Below are positions 17,154 through 25,454 of a DNA stretch of 64,000 nucleotides, in pieces. Every line of letters begins with the position of its first letter. The stretch's first letter is position 1. The position numbers were made by a program, and so were the translations under genes. The stretch spans positions 1-64,000 of the forward strand of contig CAWGUU010000022.1 in assembly GCA_963825765.1 (NCBI GenBank), in the 5' to 3' direction. Source of the DNA: CAWGUU01 sp963825765 (GTDB lineage Bacteria; Actinomycetota; Acidimicrobiia; Acidimicrobiales; AC-14). The notes under the pieces were generated by a model. It searched no databases. It saw nothing but the letters and a program-made list of their open reading frames with translations, and had not been told where the DNA came from.

Positions 17154-18832
17154 GGAGGCGGCGGCACGGCGGCGAACCGGGGGTCGGCCGGGACGGCGAA
17201 CGCCGGCTGCAATCCCCGCTGGGCCAGGGCCTCGCAGGCGCCGTCGACGCCCTGGGACCCGAGCATCGTCTGGCGGGCGGTGTTGATCCTGCTCGTGCCG
17301 CTGGGGACGCCGAGCCGGTAGCCCTGGAACAGGTTGTCGAGCACCTGCTCGTACCGCTGCTGGAGCGTGCGCAGCCCTTGGTCGCCGGCGGGTGCGGGCT
17401 GGAGGGGACGCAGGTACTGGACCGGGTCGTGGCGGTCGAGCCACTCCTGGATGGCGAGGAAGGACGCGTAATGCTCCGCCCCGTCGGCCATCACCGAACG
17501 GATGCTGGCAGCGAGGTCGTCGTCGTCGTCACGCTCGAACGTGGCGAGCAGCGAGCTGTAGAGCCCGTCGACCGTGAGCGAGGGGGCCTCGACCCGCACG
17601 AACTCGGCCATCACGTCGGGGGTGAGGCGCCGGAAGCGAACCGGCCGGTCGGCGAAGCCGGCCGAGCCCCGGAGGATGGTGGCGACTCCGAGTGCCGGGG
17701 TGAACGGAGCCGCACCACCAGACCGCCGATGGAGCTCGAACAGCACCGAGTTGACCCACCGCAGGTGCCGCATCTCGCTGATGGCGACGAGGAGGAGCTG
17801 CTGGCGGGCGGCGCGGACGTCGTCGCGCAGGACCGTTCCCTGGGCGCCCGCGTTCACGTCGAGGCTGTAGAGCGCGGCGAGGTACTCCAGCATCACCGCC
17901 ACCTCGACGCCGGCGGCATAGCGCAGGGTGGGCAGCAGCTGCGCGGGCGCCAGCGGAACGCCGGCGATGGCGTCGGGGTCGTAGGGAACCCGCAGCTCAC
18001 GGCCGTCGAGCACGACGTCGAGGTCCTGCCATCTCTGGTTGATCTCGAAGTAGTCCATCTCCGCCCCGGGGCGGCGGAACGCGCCGGTGCCGGCTGGGGG
18101 AGCGGGATCGGGCGGGTCGTTCCCGGCGCGGTCGGAGCGCAGCCACAGCGTCCGCATGCCCCAGTCGGGGTCGTTGTTGGCCACGCCGGCGGGCAGGGCG
18201 GGCAGGGTGAGGTCGGGATGGTTCGACGCCCAGTAGAAGCAGCCGCAGTCGCGGAAGTCGTGGGTCCAGGGGGAGCACAGCGACTGGGTCAGCTCACCGG
18301 GCTCGAACATCTCCGCGAACGCGCCGTCGTCGGTGAGGTAGGAGGCTCGGGTGGCGGTGACGGCGACCGGCGCGCCGCCGGTTCTCCGCAGCTCGAGCGT
18401 CACCTGGGTGGCCGGGCGGAGCAGCCGGACCACGGTCCAGCCGTCGGGCGGCACACCGTCGGACTCACCCAGCTCGTTGGTCTGGAAGGTCCGGGATCCG
18501 AAGCCGGCGAAGTCGCCCGTCACCCGGGTCACCCGCCAGGTGCCCTGCTCGGTGGCCAGCCGGCGGATGCCGTCGACCAGCGGACCGGGCGGCTGCTCGG
18601 CCTGAGCCCGGGCGAGGGACGTGCCGACCAGCTCGATCACCTGGTCGCCGAGGAAATCGAAGGCCAGGTAGGGGAAGAACCGGCGGTCGAGGTTGCGCAG
18701 GTCGACCTCGAGGCCGGGGAAGCAGTTGCCGACGCCCGACTCCAGCTCGGTGGTCACCGGGTTGCCGGCCGCCCGCGCCTGGGTCAGCCGGGCGGTGCGG
18801 TTCCTCGGGTTCAGCTTCTCTCCGGCCATCAC
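17150..18832 (-). CDS. LodA C-terminal half fused to ferritin-like diiron domain
   Basis: The start is GTG 18832 (GTGA overlap with the upstream gene) or ATG 18829. Residues about 28-45 (TTELESGVGNCFPGLEVDL) and 181-207 (LTQSLCSPWTHDF) resemble the two cofactor segments of LodA oxidases, which in LodA supply the Cys and Trp of cysteine tryptophylquinone. Here Cys37 is displaced relative to the usual LExCVGG, while Trp189-x-His191 is kept. Residues about 300-475 form a ferritin-like domain (EVAVMLEYLAALYS, AISEMRHLRW with ExxH, GAEHYASF) like that of VioB-type proteins. The product is 560 residues long. Its substrate is unknown; the family assignment rests on motifs. Confidence 0.68.
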   Translation of the reverse strand: MMAGEKLNPRNRTARLTQARAAGNPVTTELESGVGNCFPGLEVDLRNLDRRFFPYLAFDFLGDQVIELVGTSLARAQAEQPPGPLVDGIRRLATEQGTWRVTRVTGDFAGFGSRTFQTNELGESDGVPPDGWTVVRLLRPATQVTLELRRTGGAPVAVTATRASYLTDDGAFAEMFEPGELTQSLCSPWTHDFRDCGCFYWASNHPDLTLPALPAGVANNDPDWGMRTLWLRSDRAGNDPPDPAPPAGTGAFRRPGAEMDYFEINQRWQDLDVVLDGRELRVPYDPDAIAGVPLAPAQLLPTLRYAAGVEVAVMLEYLAALYSLDVNAGAQGTVLRDDVRAARQQLLLVAISEMRHLRWVNSVLFELHRRSGGAAPFTPALGVATILRGSAGFADRPVRFRRLTPDVMAEFVRVEAPSLTVDGLYSSLLATFERDDDDDLAASIRSVMADGAEHYASFLAIQEWLDRHDPVQYLRPLQPAPAGDQGLRTLQQRYEQVLDNLFQGYRLGVPSGTSRINTARQTMLGSQGVDGACEALAQRGLQPAFAVPADPRFAAVPPPP

Positions 18833-20100
18833 GCACCTCCGCGTTCGAAGTATTCAGGTCGCTCCGACGACACCACGCAGTAGGCGTCGAGGCAGAACTC
18901 CAGCCAGCCCCTGATGGCGTCGCACGCCGCGTCGGTACGGGTGCCGGCCTCCTGGTGGCACCCGCCGCTGCACAGGTACCGGGCCCAGCAGCTCCGGCAG
19001 GGTTCGACCCGCTCGACGTGGTGGGCCTCGAGGAACCGCCGCTGCCGGGACGGGTCGACCGGCGCCGCGCCGTCACCCAGGAGGTAGTCGTCGTCCCCGA
19101 TCGCCCGGTGGCAGGCGTACCACTGCCCGGCGGTCGACACCGACGCGTACCCGCCACCGGCGCCGCAGGGGTAGGGCGACGACGAGCCCGCTTCCAGCCG
19201 CCGCAACGCCACGCTGAAGTTGTCGAACGTGGTGTCACCGCCTCCCCGGATGACGTCCAGCTCGCGCTCGCCGAGGGCGACGGAGGCGTCCAGCCACCGC
19301 GGCCAGTCGGTGTCTCCGAGCGCACCCGCGCCGACCCGGACCGGGGCGAACCCGATGGACCGGAACCCTTCGGCGGCAAGGGCGTCGTGGCGCCCGACGA
19401 GGTCGAGGTCGTCCCTCGTGAGGGTGGCCCGAGCGGTGACCTGGGCCAGGCCCGGGTCGCCCAGGAGCGGGCGGATGCCGGCCATGGCGTCGTCCCAGCT
19501 CCCCTGGCCGGCGAGGCGGATCCGGCGCCGGTCGTGGACGGCGCGACCACCGTCGAGGCTGACCGTCACCGCGAACCGGTGTGCACGGAGGAGGTCGAGG
19601 TCGGCGGCGTCGAGCACGGTGGCGTTGGTGGTGACGGAGAACCCAACCGGCTGGCCGAGCTCCTCCGCCCGGCGGGAGGCGAACTCGACCATGTGATGGA
19701 CGAGGCGGCGGTGGAGGAACGGCTCCCCGCCGAGGAACCCGATCGTGGCGTACGAGCGGCGCTCACAACCGGCCAGCAGGGACTCCACGGCCTCCTCGGC
19801 GATGGGTGCCGACATGGCGCCGGACTGGGCCCCTTCGAACGAACCACGGTCGGCGTAGCAGTAGTCACAGGCAAGGTTGCAGGCCGACGTCACGTTGAGC
19901 GACAGGTTCTGCGGCGCCACCGACGGGACCGATCCCAGGTTCAGTCGGTCGCCCGCTTCCAGGTAGTCGGACAGGGACGCATCCGACACCTCGGGGACGT
20001 CGGCGGCGGCCACGTCCAGGATCTGGCTGCCCCGGAGCACGAGCACGTGGGTGCCGACGCGGGACTCGAACGTCCGCCACTCGACCGGGACGGTGGTCAT
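18829..20100 (-). CDS. radical SAM/SPASM domain maturase-type enzyme
   Basis: ATG 20100 overlaps the upstream stop as ATGA. The 423-residue product has the radical SAM cluster motif CNLACDYC (Cys74, 78, 81), the GGEP motif (FLGGEPFLH), and a Cys-rich SPASM region near the C-terminus (PCGAGGGYASV, WYACHRAIG, CRSCWARYLCSGGCHQ) that would hold auxiliary 4Fe-4S clusters. SPASM enzymes usually modify ribosomal peptides or partner proteins, for example AlbA, PqqE and the quinohemoprotein maturase QhpD. Its position between the two LodA halves suggests that one of them is its substrate. No short precursor peptide gene is seen nearby. Confidence 0.82.
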   Translation of the reverse strand: MTTVPVEWRTFESRVGTHVLVLRGSQILDVAAADVPEVSDASLSDYLEAGDRLNLGSVPSVAPQNLSLNVTSACNLACDYCYADRGSFEGAQSGAMSAPIAEEAVESLLAGCERRSYATIGFLGGEPFLHRRLVHHMVEFASRRAEELGQPVGFSVTTNATVLDAADLDLLRAHRFAVTVSLDGGRAVHDRRRIRLAGQGSWDDAMAGIRPLLGDPGLAQVTARATLTRDDLDLVGRHDALAAEGFRSIGFAPVRVGAGALGDTDWPRWLDASVALGERELDVIRGGGDTTFDNFSVALRRLEAGSSSPYPCGAGGGYASVSTAGQWYACHRAIGDDDYLLGDGAAPVDPSRQRRFLEAHHVERVEPCRSCWARYLCSGGCHQEAGTRTDAACDAIRGWLEFCLDAYCVVSSERPEYFERGGA

Positions 20101-21713
20101 GTCCCGTCCCCTTCCCCGCCGGCGTCGAGGGAGGCGAGGATCTGGCGGCGCCGGTCCTCCGCTTCCGCCGACAGCGGAGCGACGTCGCCCTCGGCCAGGA
20201 TGTCGGCTCCGGGCGCGGTGGCGTCGGCCACCCACCTCAGCAGCAGGTCGTACTGCCACCGGGCGAGGGACAGGGCCCGGGCGTTGCTGTTGCGCATGAA
20301 CGGCGGCATCTGCATCGACTGGCCGCCCTGGTCGCGAAGGGGGCTGGCGAACGTGGGCCGGACCAGCGCCTCGATGCGCTCGGGGTGGGCGCGCACGAAG
20401 GCGACGAGCTGCTTGAGGTCCGACAAGCTGCGATGGCGGTCGCGGGCCCGCTGGGAGAGCGGTTGGGGCTGGTTGGGCGATGGTGGAGGGATGGCGATGT
20501 CCGCGTCGCGGAGCCGGTCGAGCCCGCCCATCGCCCGATCCCGCTGCGGGACACCGTCGCCGGGGATGGCGCTCGATCTCCGCTCGTCGGGGGCGAGCGA
20601 CCGGGCCGCGCTCGCCCGCCACCAGTCGACGTCCATGGCCAGCACCGTCTCGTAGACCCGCTCGAACAGGTCCTCGATCCAGGTGGCCAGGTCCTCGTCG
20701 CTCAGGGACTGGTCCCTCCGGCGATCGTGCTCGCGGTCGTTGATCTCGTCGGCGAGGGACAGGAACGGGCGGCGGTCGGGGGCGTACTGGGGTGGACCGA
20801 CGCTGATGTTCGCCCGGCACCGCAACGGGCCGGCGGTGAGGGAGAGCTCGGCCACCAGGCGGGCGTCGCAGGTGTCGTCGACGACGCCGAGAGAAAGGTC
20901 GTTGGCCGTCACGTCGACCGTGTCGGCGGGAATCGCCCGGTTGCTGGTGGGCGCGTTGAACCACCCCGCGGCGGGATCGAGGAAGGCACGGTCGTTGGGG
21001 ACGGCCGGGGCGACCGCACCCGGGATCATTTGCGCCGCCGCCGGCGGCCCGTAGAACCGGCCCCGGGCCGGGGTGAAGCGGACACGCACGGCGTCGATGC
21101 GCACGTCGTCCGGCCACCGGGGCGAGGGCGGCTGCGGCACGGGTCGGAGTACCTGGAGGCGGCCGAGGGGGATGTTCCGTCCTCGGGGGATCATCGGCCG
21201 GGTGGCCTCGGGCGGGCTGGTTCCGAGCAGCTGGACGGCGCCGTGGCTGTTGCCGCGCACCCGTACCGCCGGGAAGGTGCCGAACCGCAGGAACGCGGGG
21301 TTCTGCCCCGCCCCGCGTGGACCTCGCCGCTCGGCCTTCCGGTTCATGGCGTCGACAGTGAACGTGAGGCTCGCGGTGGAGGCGCTGTTGGCAGCCAGCA
21401 GCGCGGTCGTGACCGGTCTCGGCACCCAGTCGGCCGAGCCGCCGTCACCGGTCATGGCCCACAGCTCGAGGAACGGCGCCAGGGGACGGAGCAGCGCCCC
21501 GTCACGCAGGATCAGCCGCTGGGGCAGGCGCGGCGAGACGCTGCCGTCGGTGCGCACGTCGAGCGTCCACGTGGGAAGGATGCGGGTCTCGGCGACGGTG
21601 TGCGGGTCGCCCGGGCCCCAGTCGAAGGCGTCGAGCGGTGTCGAGCTGCCGCCCACCCTGGCGACGGCCACAGATGGGTTGAAGAAGATGCGCCGAATCG
21701 TCTCTGCAGCCAC
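20097..21713 (-). CDS. LodA N-terminal-half protein
   Basis: GTG 21713, after GGAGGG, gives 538 residues. The start reads AAETIRRIFFNPSVAVARVG, matching the PSIGIARVGNS opening of LodA/GoxA oxidases. Residues 468-494 (QMPPFMRNSN, then WQYDLLLRW) match the MPxLxGD and LTxxQYxxLxxWA motifs that precede the cofactor segment in full-length LodA. The protein ends about 40 residues later, so the cofactor part is missing; it is found in the separate 17150-18832 gene. No signal peptide is seen. It is the first gene of the operon, with about 200 bp separating it from a divergent SARP regulator. Confidence 0.68.
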   Translation of the reverse strand: MAAETIRRIFFNPSVAVARVGGSSTPLDAFDWGPGDPHTVAETRILPTWTLDVRTDGSVSPRLPQRLILRDGALLRPLAPFLELWAMTGDGGSADWVPRPVTTALLAANSASTASLTFTVDAMNRKAERRGPRGAGQNPAFLRFGTFPAVRVRGNSHGAVQLLGTSPPEATRPMIPRGRNIPLGRLQVLRPVPQPPSPRWPDDVRIDAVRVRFTPARGRFYGPPAAAQMIPGAVAPAVPNDRAFLDPAAGWFNAPTSNRAIPADTVDVTANDLSLGVVDDTCDARLVAELSLTAGPLRCRANISVGPPQYAPDRRPFLSLADEINDREHDRRRDQSLSDEDLATWIEDLFERVYETVLAMDVDWWRASAARSLAPDERRSSAIPGDGVPQRDRAMGGLDRLRDADIAIPPPSPNQPQPLSQRARDRHRSLSDLKQLVAFVRAHPERIEALVRPTFASPLRDQGGQSMQMPPFMRNSNARALSLARWQYDLLLRWVADATAPGADILAEGDVAPLSAEAEDRRRQILASLDAGGEGDGT

Positions 21714-21914
21714 GCCGCCCTCCGATCGCCTGGAGCAGATGCTACGACCATGGTCGGCGCCGCGCCGGGGCCCCGGATTGCGGCGGAAGCCTCTCGGTTC
21801 GCCTTCGATCGTTGCCGGCATCCGCCATTTGCGCCCCGTCTCCCCGACTTCATCAGGTCGACGTGCCCTGACTACACTCCCCGAGCGGCGCGGTGCGTGG
21901 CGGGAGATCGGCGG

Positions 21915-22727
21915 ATGGAACAACAGGCTCCATGGCCCAGCAGCGGCTCGAACAGGCGTGCAACTGGCCTTGCGAGCTATGGGACGGCGTCTCTCCATGT
22001 CTCGTTGCTGGATCGATTCGAGTTACAGGACGGCGACACCCGAATCGCGCTGCCCGGGAGCGCCGAGCGCGTTCTCGCCTTTCTGGCCATCCGGGACAAG
22101 GCCGTCCGACGGGCGCTGGTGGCCGGAATCCTGTGGCCCCACGCATCGAACAGCCACGCCTACGGCAATCTTCGCTCTGCCCTGTCACGTCTCGGGTCGA
22201 GCGGTCACCGGGCGGTGCGGGCTGACCCCGTCGAGCTCGAGCTCGTCCCGAGCACGTCCGTCGACCTCCGAGCGGCCCGGGCGTTGGCCATGAGCCTGTT
22301 GGGCACTGCCCGTCCGGCGGCCACCGAGCTCAGCCCGGCAGCGGTCCTCGTGTTGTCGACCGAGTTGCTTCCCGGGTGGTACGACGATTGGGTCCTCACC
22401 GAGGCCGAGGCATGGCGCCAACTCAGGCTGCACGCGCTGGAGACACTCGCCGGACACCTCAGCGAGGCAGGGCGCTTCGGAGAGGCGATCGTCGCCGCCG
22501 GCGAGGCGGTGCGAACCGAGCCGCTGCGGGAGAGCGCGCACGCCGCGCTCATCCGCGTGCACCTCGCCGAGGGCAACCACGCCGAGGCGCTCCGCCAATT
22601 CGATCGCCTGAGAGACCTTCTGAGGGCCGAGTTCGGCCTCGAGCCCAGCGCTCGGCTCAGGGACCTTCTGTCCCATGACCCGGGCGATGCGCTCCATCGG
22701 GGCAACCGCGACGCAAGATACGAGTAA
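21915..22727 (+). CDS. SARP/BTAD-type transcriptional activator
   Basis: ATG 21915 gives 270 residues. The N-terminal part (about 30-120) is an OmpR-like winged helix (VSLLDRFELQDGDTRIALPG, then RALVAGILWPHASNSHAYGN and LRSALSRL). Residues about 130-260 form the bacterial transcriptional activation domain with helical repeats (AGRFGEAIVAAGEAVRTEPL, then LRQFDRLRDLLRAEFGLEPS). This is the layout of AfsR/DnrI-like activators, which commonly control secondary-metabolite clusters. It is divergent from the LodA-like operon and probably activates it, and perhaps the secreted protein gene downstream. Confidence 0.82.
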   Translation: MEQQAPWPSSGSNRRATGLASYGTASLHVSLLDRFELQDGDTRIALPGSAERVLAFLAIRDKAVRRALVAGILWPHASNSHAYGNLRSALSRLGSSGHRAVRADPVELELVPSTSVDLRAARALAMSLLGTARPAATELSPAAVLVLSTELLPGWYDDWVLTEAEAWRQLRLHALETLAGHLSEAGRFGEAIVAAGEAVRTEPLRESAHAALIRVHLAEGNHAEALRQFDRLRDLLRAEFGLEPSARLRDLLSHDPGDALHRGNRDARYE

Positions 22728-22800
22728 CGCAGCGGTAACGGCCACGGGAGCACAATGTGAACGAACGCCGTCAGGCGTCGGCTTTTGCAGGAGGCCAACG

Positions 22801-23490
22801 ATGCGTGAGTTCATGGATCTGCCCCCGACCACGACTCGAAGCGTTCATGGTTCGGGCGCACGGACACGGGGCAGGCGATTGACGCACACGCGGCGACTCC
22901 TGACACTCGCCTGCGTGATCTCTCTGTCGTTTATCGGCCTGGACGCGCCTGGAGCGAGTGCGGCGACCTGGTCACAAGGAGCCACCGTCGTCGTGAAGCA
23001 GGTGGGTCAGCAGGCCCTCGTCGACATCGGTACCACCGTCTGCCGGCTGGCCACGAACTCGGGAACCGGTGGCGCGTGCGTTCCGTTCGGGGCAGGAAAT
23101 GCCGTCAAGGTCACCGACGTGTCGGCCGGCCTGACCGTGGCGTACCAGGCGTGCGTCGATAATGACGGGAACGGCAAATGCGGGGGCACCCCCATCATCC
23201 AGGGCTGCAGCGACCTCGTGTTCTACAGCCACGACGATTCCGGAGCTTTCTTCAACCCGCTCGGACCGCTCCCGACAGGGTTCCGATCGGGCTGCCCGGG
23301 TGGGAGGTTCAGGGGCTATGTCATCTTCGTCTGCCAGGGTGTTCACGTCGACGGCATCTCGCCGCATACGCACTTGGTCAAATCGGGCACGGCCACGCTG
23401 ACCACCAACGGCACGGGCTACGGGAACTTCTGCGGCCCCGGCGAGGCCATCGACCCGAGGACCCCGCCGAAGACCTATGTCGTCATTTAG
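22801..23490 (+). CDS. secreted Cys-rich protein of unknown function
   Basis: ATG 22801 follows GGAGG. The N-terminus is a long positively charged region, then a hydrophobic core (LLTLACVISLSFIGLDAPGA) and SAATWS, so export with cleavage near residue 55 is expected. The mature part (about 175 residues) has about eight Cys, which would allow several disulfides, and an acidic DNDGNGKCG segment that resembles a calcium loop. I recognise no family. It lies directly after the SARP gene in the same direction and could belong to the same regulon as the LodA-like operon. Confidence 0.65.
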   Translation: MREFMDLPPTTTRSVHGSGARTRGRRLTHTRRLLTLACVISLSFIGLDAPGASAATWSQGATVVVKQVGQQALVDIGTTVCRLATNSGTGGACVPFGAGNAVKVTDVSAGLTVAYQACVDNDGNGKCGGTPIIQGCSDLVFYSHDDSGAFFNPLGPLPTGFRSGCPGGRFRGYVIFVCQGVHVDGISPHTHLVKSGTATLTTNGTGYGNFCGPGEAIDPRTPPKTYVVI

Positions 23491-23584
23491 TCCGCGTCGC
23501 CTGGGTTGGCTGGCAGGCTGAGCCTGTAGGCCCGGAGGATCGCCGAGCCTCGCTTCCTGTCGGCGACAGGCTTGCCGAACCGGC

Positions 23585-23633
23585 GAGCCGGGGCGACGTA
23601 CTCGCGCCTGGCGCGGTTGAGTCGCCCCGGTTC
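23585..23633. repeat. intergenic palindrome, copy 3 (one degenerate arm)
   Basis: Arm 23585-23607 (GAGCCGGGGCGACGTACTCG start) pairs imperfectly with 23611-23633 (GCGCGGTTGAGTCGCCCCGG start) around CTG. The right arm keeps the family consensus; the left arm carries several changes. It lies in the 147-bp gap between two converging genes. Confidence 0.6.
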
Positions 23634-23637
23634 GGTT

Positions 23638-24048
23638 CTACCGGCGGCCGTGGCCCTCCTGGACCTCCACGAGGCCGAAGTCGGCATCGAGCTTGACCGT
23701 GACGCGGGTGCCGTCGGCCTTGGTCATGTGGGCCTCGTACGTGGCGCCGTCGGCGTCGTTCTCGACCCGCTCGACGGTGGCGCCAGGGACGGCGTCGAGG
23801 GCGGCCGCCTTCGCCTTCTCGGCGGCGTCGCCGGTCAGCAGCTCCTCCTTGACCCCGTTCTCACCGACGTGACCACCGAGACTGGGGTCCCGCGGCGGCC
23901 GGTCCTTGGTCGCGGCGGGCGCCTCCGTCGACGTGGTCGTCGTCTGGGCACCGGCGCCGACGTTCAGAAAGGTGGCGCCGAGGGCGCTGCCGAGGAGGAC
24001 CGAGCCGGCGAGGGCGCCGCCGACCAGGGCCTTTCCCATTGACTTCAT
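23638..24048 (-). CDS. secreted PepSY-like domain protein
   Basis: ATG 24048 follows AAGGAG. The 136-residue product starts with a signal peptide (MKSMGKALVGGALAGSVLLG, then GATFLNVGAGA) and a Thr-rich linker. The remaining 70 residues (LTGDAAEKAKAAALDAVPGA, then VERVENDADGATYEAHMTKA and GTRVTVKLDADFGLVEVQ) have the alternating pattern of PepSY domains, which often inhibit or modulate proteases outside the cell. It stands alone. The 3' end abuts palindrome copy 3. Confidence 0.72.
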   Translation of the reverse strand: MKSMGKALVGGALAGSVLLGSALGATFLNVGAGAQTTTTSTEAPAATKDRPPRDPSLGGHVGENGVKEELLTGDAAEKAKAAALDAVPGATVERVENDADGATYEAHMTKADGTRVTVKLDADFGLVEVQEGHGRR

Positions 24049-24200
24049 CGTTCTCCTTCGTCGTGGTTGTCGCCCCACCCTGCGCCCGGCGGATCGGAGG
24101 GGGCTCGCCGCCACCTGGGAAGTTCCCCTGACGCGCCGGCCGACCACAACGGCAGGGAATTGGCGACACCCCGCGGCCGGCGCGCCGCTACCTTCCAGGA

Positions 24201-25454
24201 GTGCGCGTCCTGCGTGTCCCCGGGTTCCCGGCGTTGCTCGCCGGTCAGGCGGTCAACGCCATCGGCAACTGGGTCGCGCTGATCACCATCTGGGGCTTCG
24301 CCGCCTTCCGGTTCGACGCCGGGGCCGGCGACCTCGCCCTGCTGTTCGTGGTCCTGGCCGCGCCGGGAGCGTTCCTCGGCCCGCTCCTGGGCGTGCCCAT
24401 CGACCGGCTCGGGCCCCGCCGTGCGCTCGTCCTCGCCAACTTCCTCGGCTTCCTCGACGCCCTGGCCCTGACCCAAGCTCACAGCTACGAGATGATCATC
24501 CTGCTGGCCCTGCCCCTCGGGCTGATCGAGGCGATGGCGACGGCGTCGCTCGACGCCCTCCCGCCCCGCATGGTCCACGACCGGGACCTGGTGCGGGCCA
24601 ACGCCCTGCTCGAGGGGGCCCAGGACGTCGCCATCCTCGTCGGTCCCGCAATCGCCGCCCTCGTGTACGCCCGTTGGGGTCTGGCCGGCGCCTTCCTCAC
24701 CGACGCGGGGACCTTCCTCGTCGGGATGGCGGTGGCGCTGCCACTGAAGGTCGGGCCGGTGGAGCGAGACGCGGCGGGCACGGCGTGGCGCGAGCTGACG
24801 GCCGGGCTCGCCCTCGTCCGCCGCGCCCCTGGCCTGAAGTGGACATTCGCCGTGGCACTGGGCACCTACGGGCTGTGGTCCCTGTTCGGCGTGCTGGAGC
24901 CGCTCTACGTGAGAGACGTGTTGAAACAGTCCGAGACGACGTTCGCCCTCCTGCAGATGGTGTTCGGTGCCGGCTTGGTCGGCTCCGGACTGCTGCTGGC
25001 CGCGCTGGGCGACCGCATGGCCCGCCCCCGGTACGTCGCCGTGGCCATGATCGTGTCGGGAGCGACGGCGGCGCTGTACCTGAGCACGACGTCGCTGTCC
25101 GTCGCCTACGTCGGCGTCTTCCTGTGGGGAGTGGACGTCGCCTTCTTCTACGTCCCGGCCAAGACGCTGCTGCAGCGGTATGCACCGGTCACCGCCCACG
25201 GGCGCATCCTTTCGATCAACCAGTCGCTCGAGCCGATGACCGAGATCCTCATGGCGCCCTTGGCTGCCGCCGCCGTGGGGCTGCTGGGTGTGCGCCTGCT
25301 GGGCGTGGTCGGGGGCGCGGTCGTCGTGGTTCTCGGCGTCGTCGCCCTGGTCCTGGCGGCGCGCCTCGCCCCGCCGCCGCCGGCCGGGCCGGTCGACGAG
25401 CGCGCCGTGACCTCGATCGACCCCATCGCCCTGCGGGGGCAGGCACCGGGTTGA
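24201..25454 (+). CDS. MFS transporter
   Basis: GTG 24201 follows CCAGGA. The 417-residue protein has about 12 hydrophobic segments, with the motif-A-like loop DRLGPRRALVLANFLGF between helices 2 and 3 and a central loop of about 30 residues. It resembles the enterobactin/macrolide exporter type of the major facilitator superfamily (NreB/EntS/MefA). The transported substrate is unknown. Its stop overlaps the next start as TTGA, so it is coupled to an aldose 1-epimerase gene, which could hint at a sugar but is weak evidence. Confidence 0.85.
   Translation: MRVLRVPGFPALLAGQAVNAIGNWVALITIWGFAAFRFDAGAGDLALLFVVLAAPGAFLGPLLGVPIDRLGPRRALVLANFLGFLDALALTQAHSYEMIILLALPLGLIEAMATASLDALPPRMVHDRDLVRANALLEGAQDVAILVGPAIAALVYARWGLAGAFLTDAGTFLVGMAVALPLKVGPVERDAAGTAWRELTAGLALVRRAPGLKWTFAVALGTYGLWSLFGVLEPLYVRDVLKQSETTFALLQMVFGAGLVGSGLLLAALGDRMARPRYVAVAMIVSGATAALYLSTTSLSVAYVGVFLWGVDVAFFYVPAKTLLQRYAPVTAHGRILSINQSLEPMTEILMAPLAAAAVGLLGVRLLGVVGGAVVVVLGVVALVLAARLAPPPPAGPVDERAVTSIDPIALRGQAPG

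Noticed and set aside
22768..22790. Intrinsic terminator after the SARP gene (ACGCC-GTCA-GGCGT then TTTT)
   Set aside because: The stem is only 5 bp and the T run is offset by four bases and lies right before the next gene's ribosome site; too weak to list.
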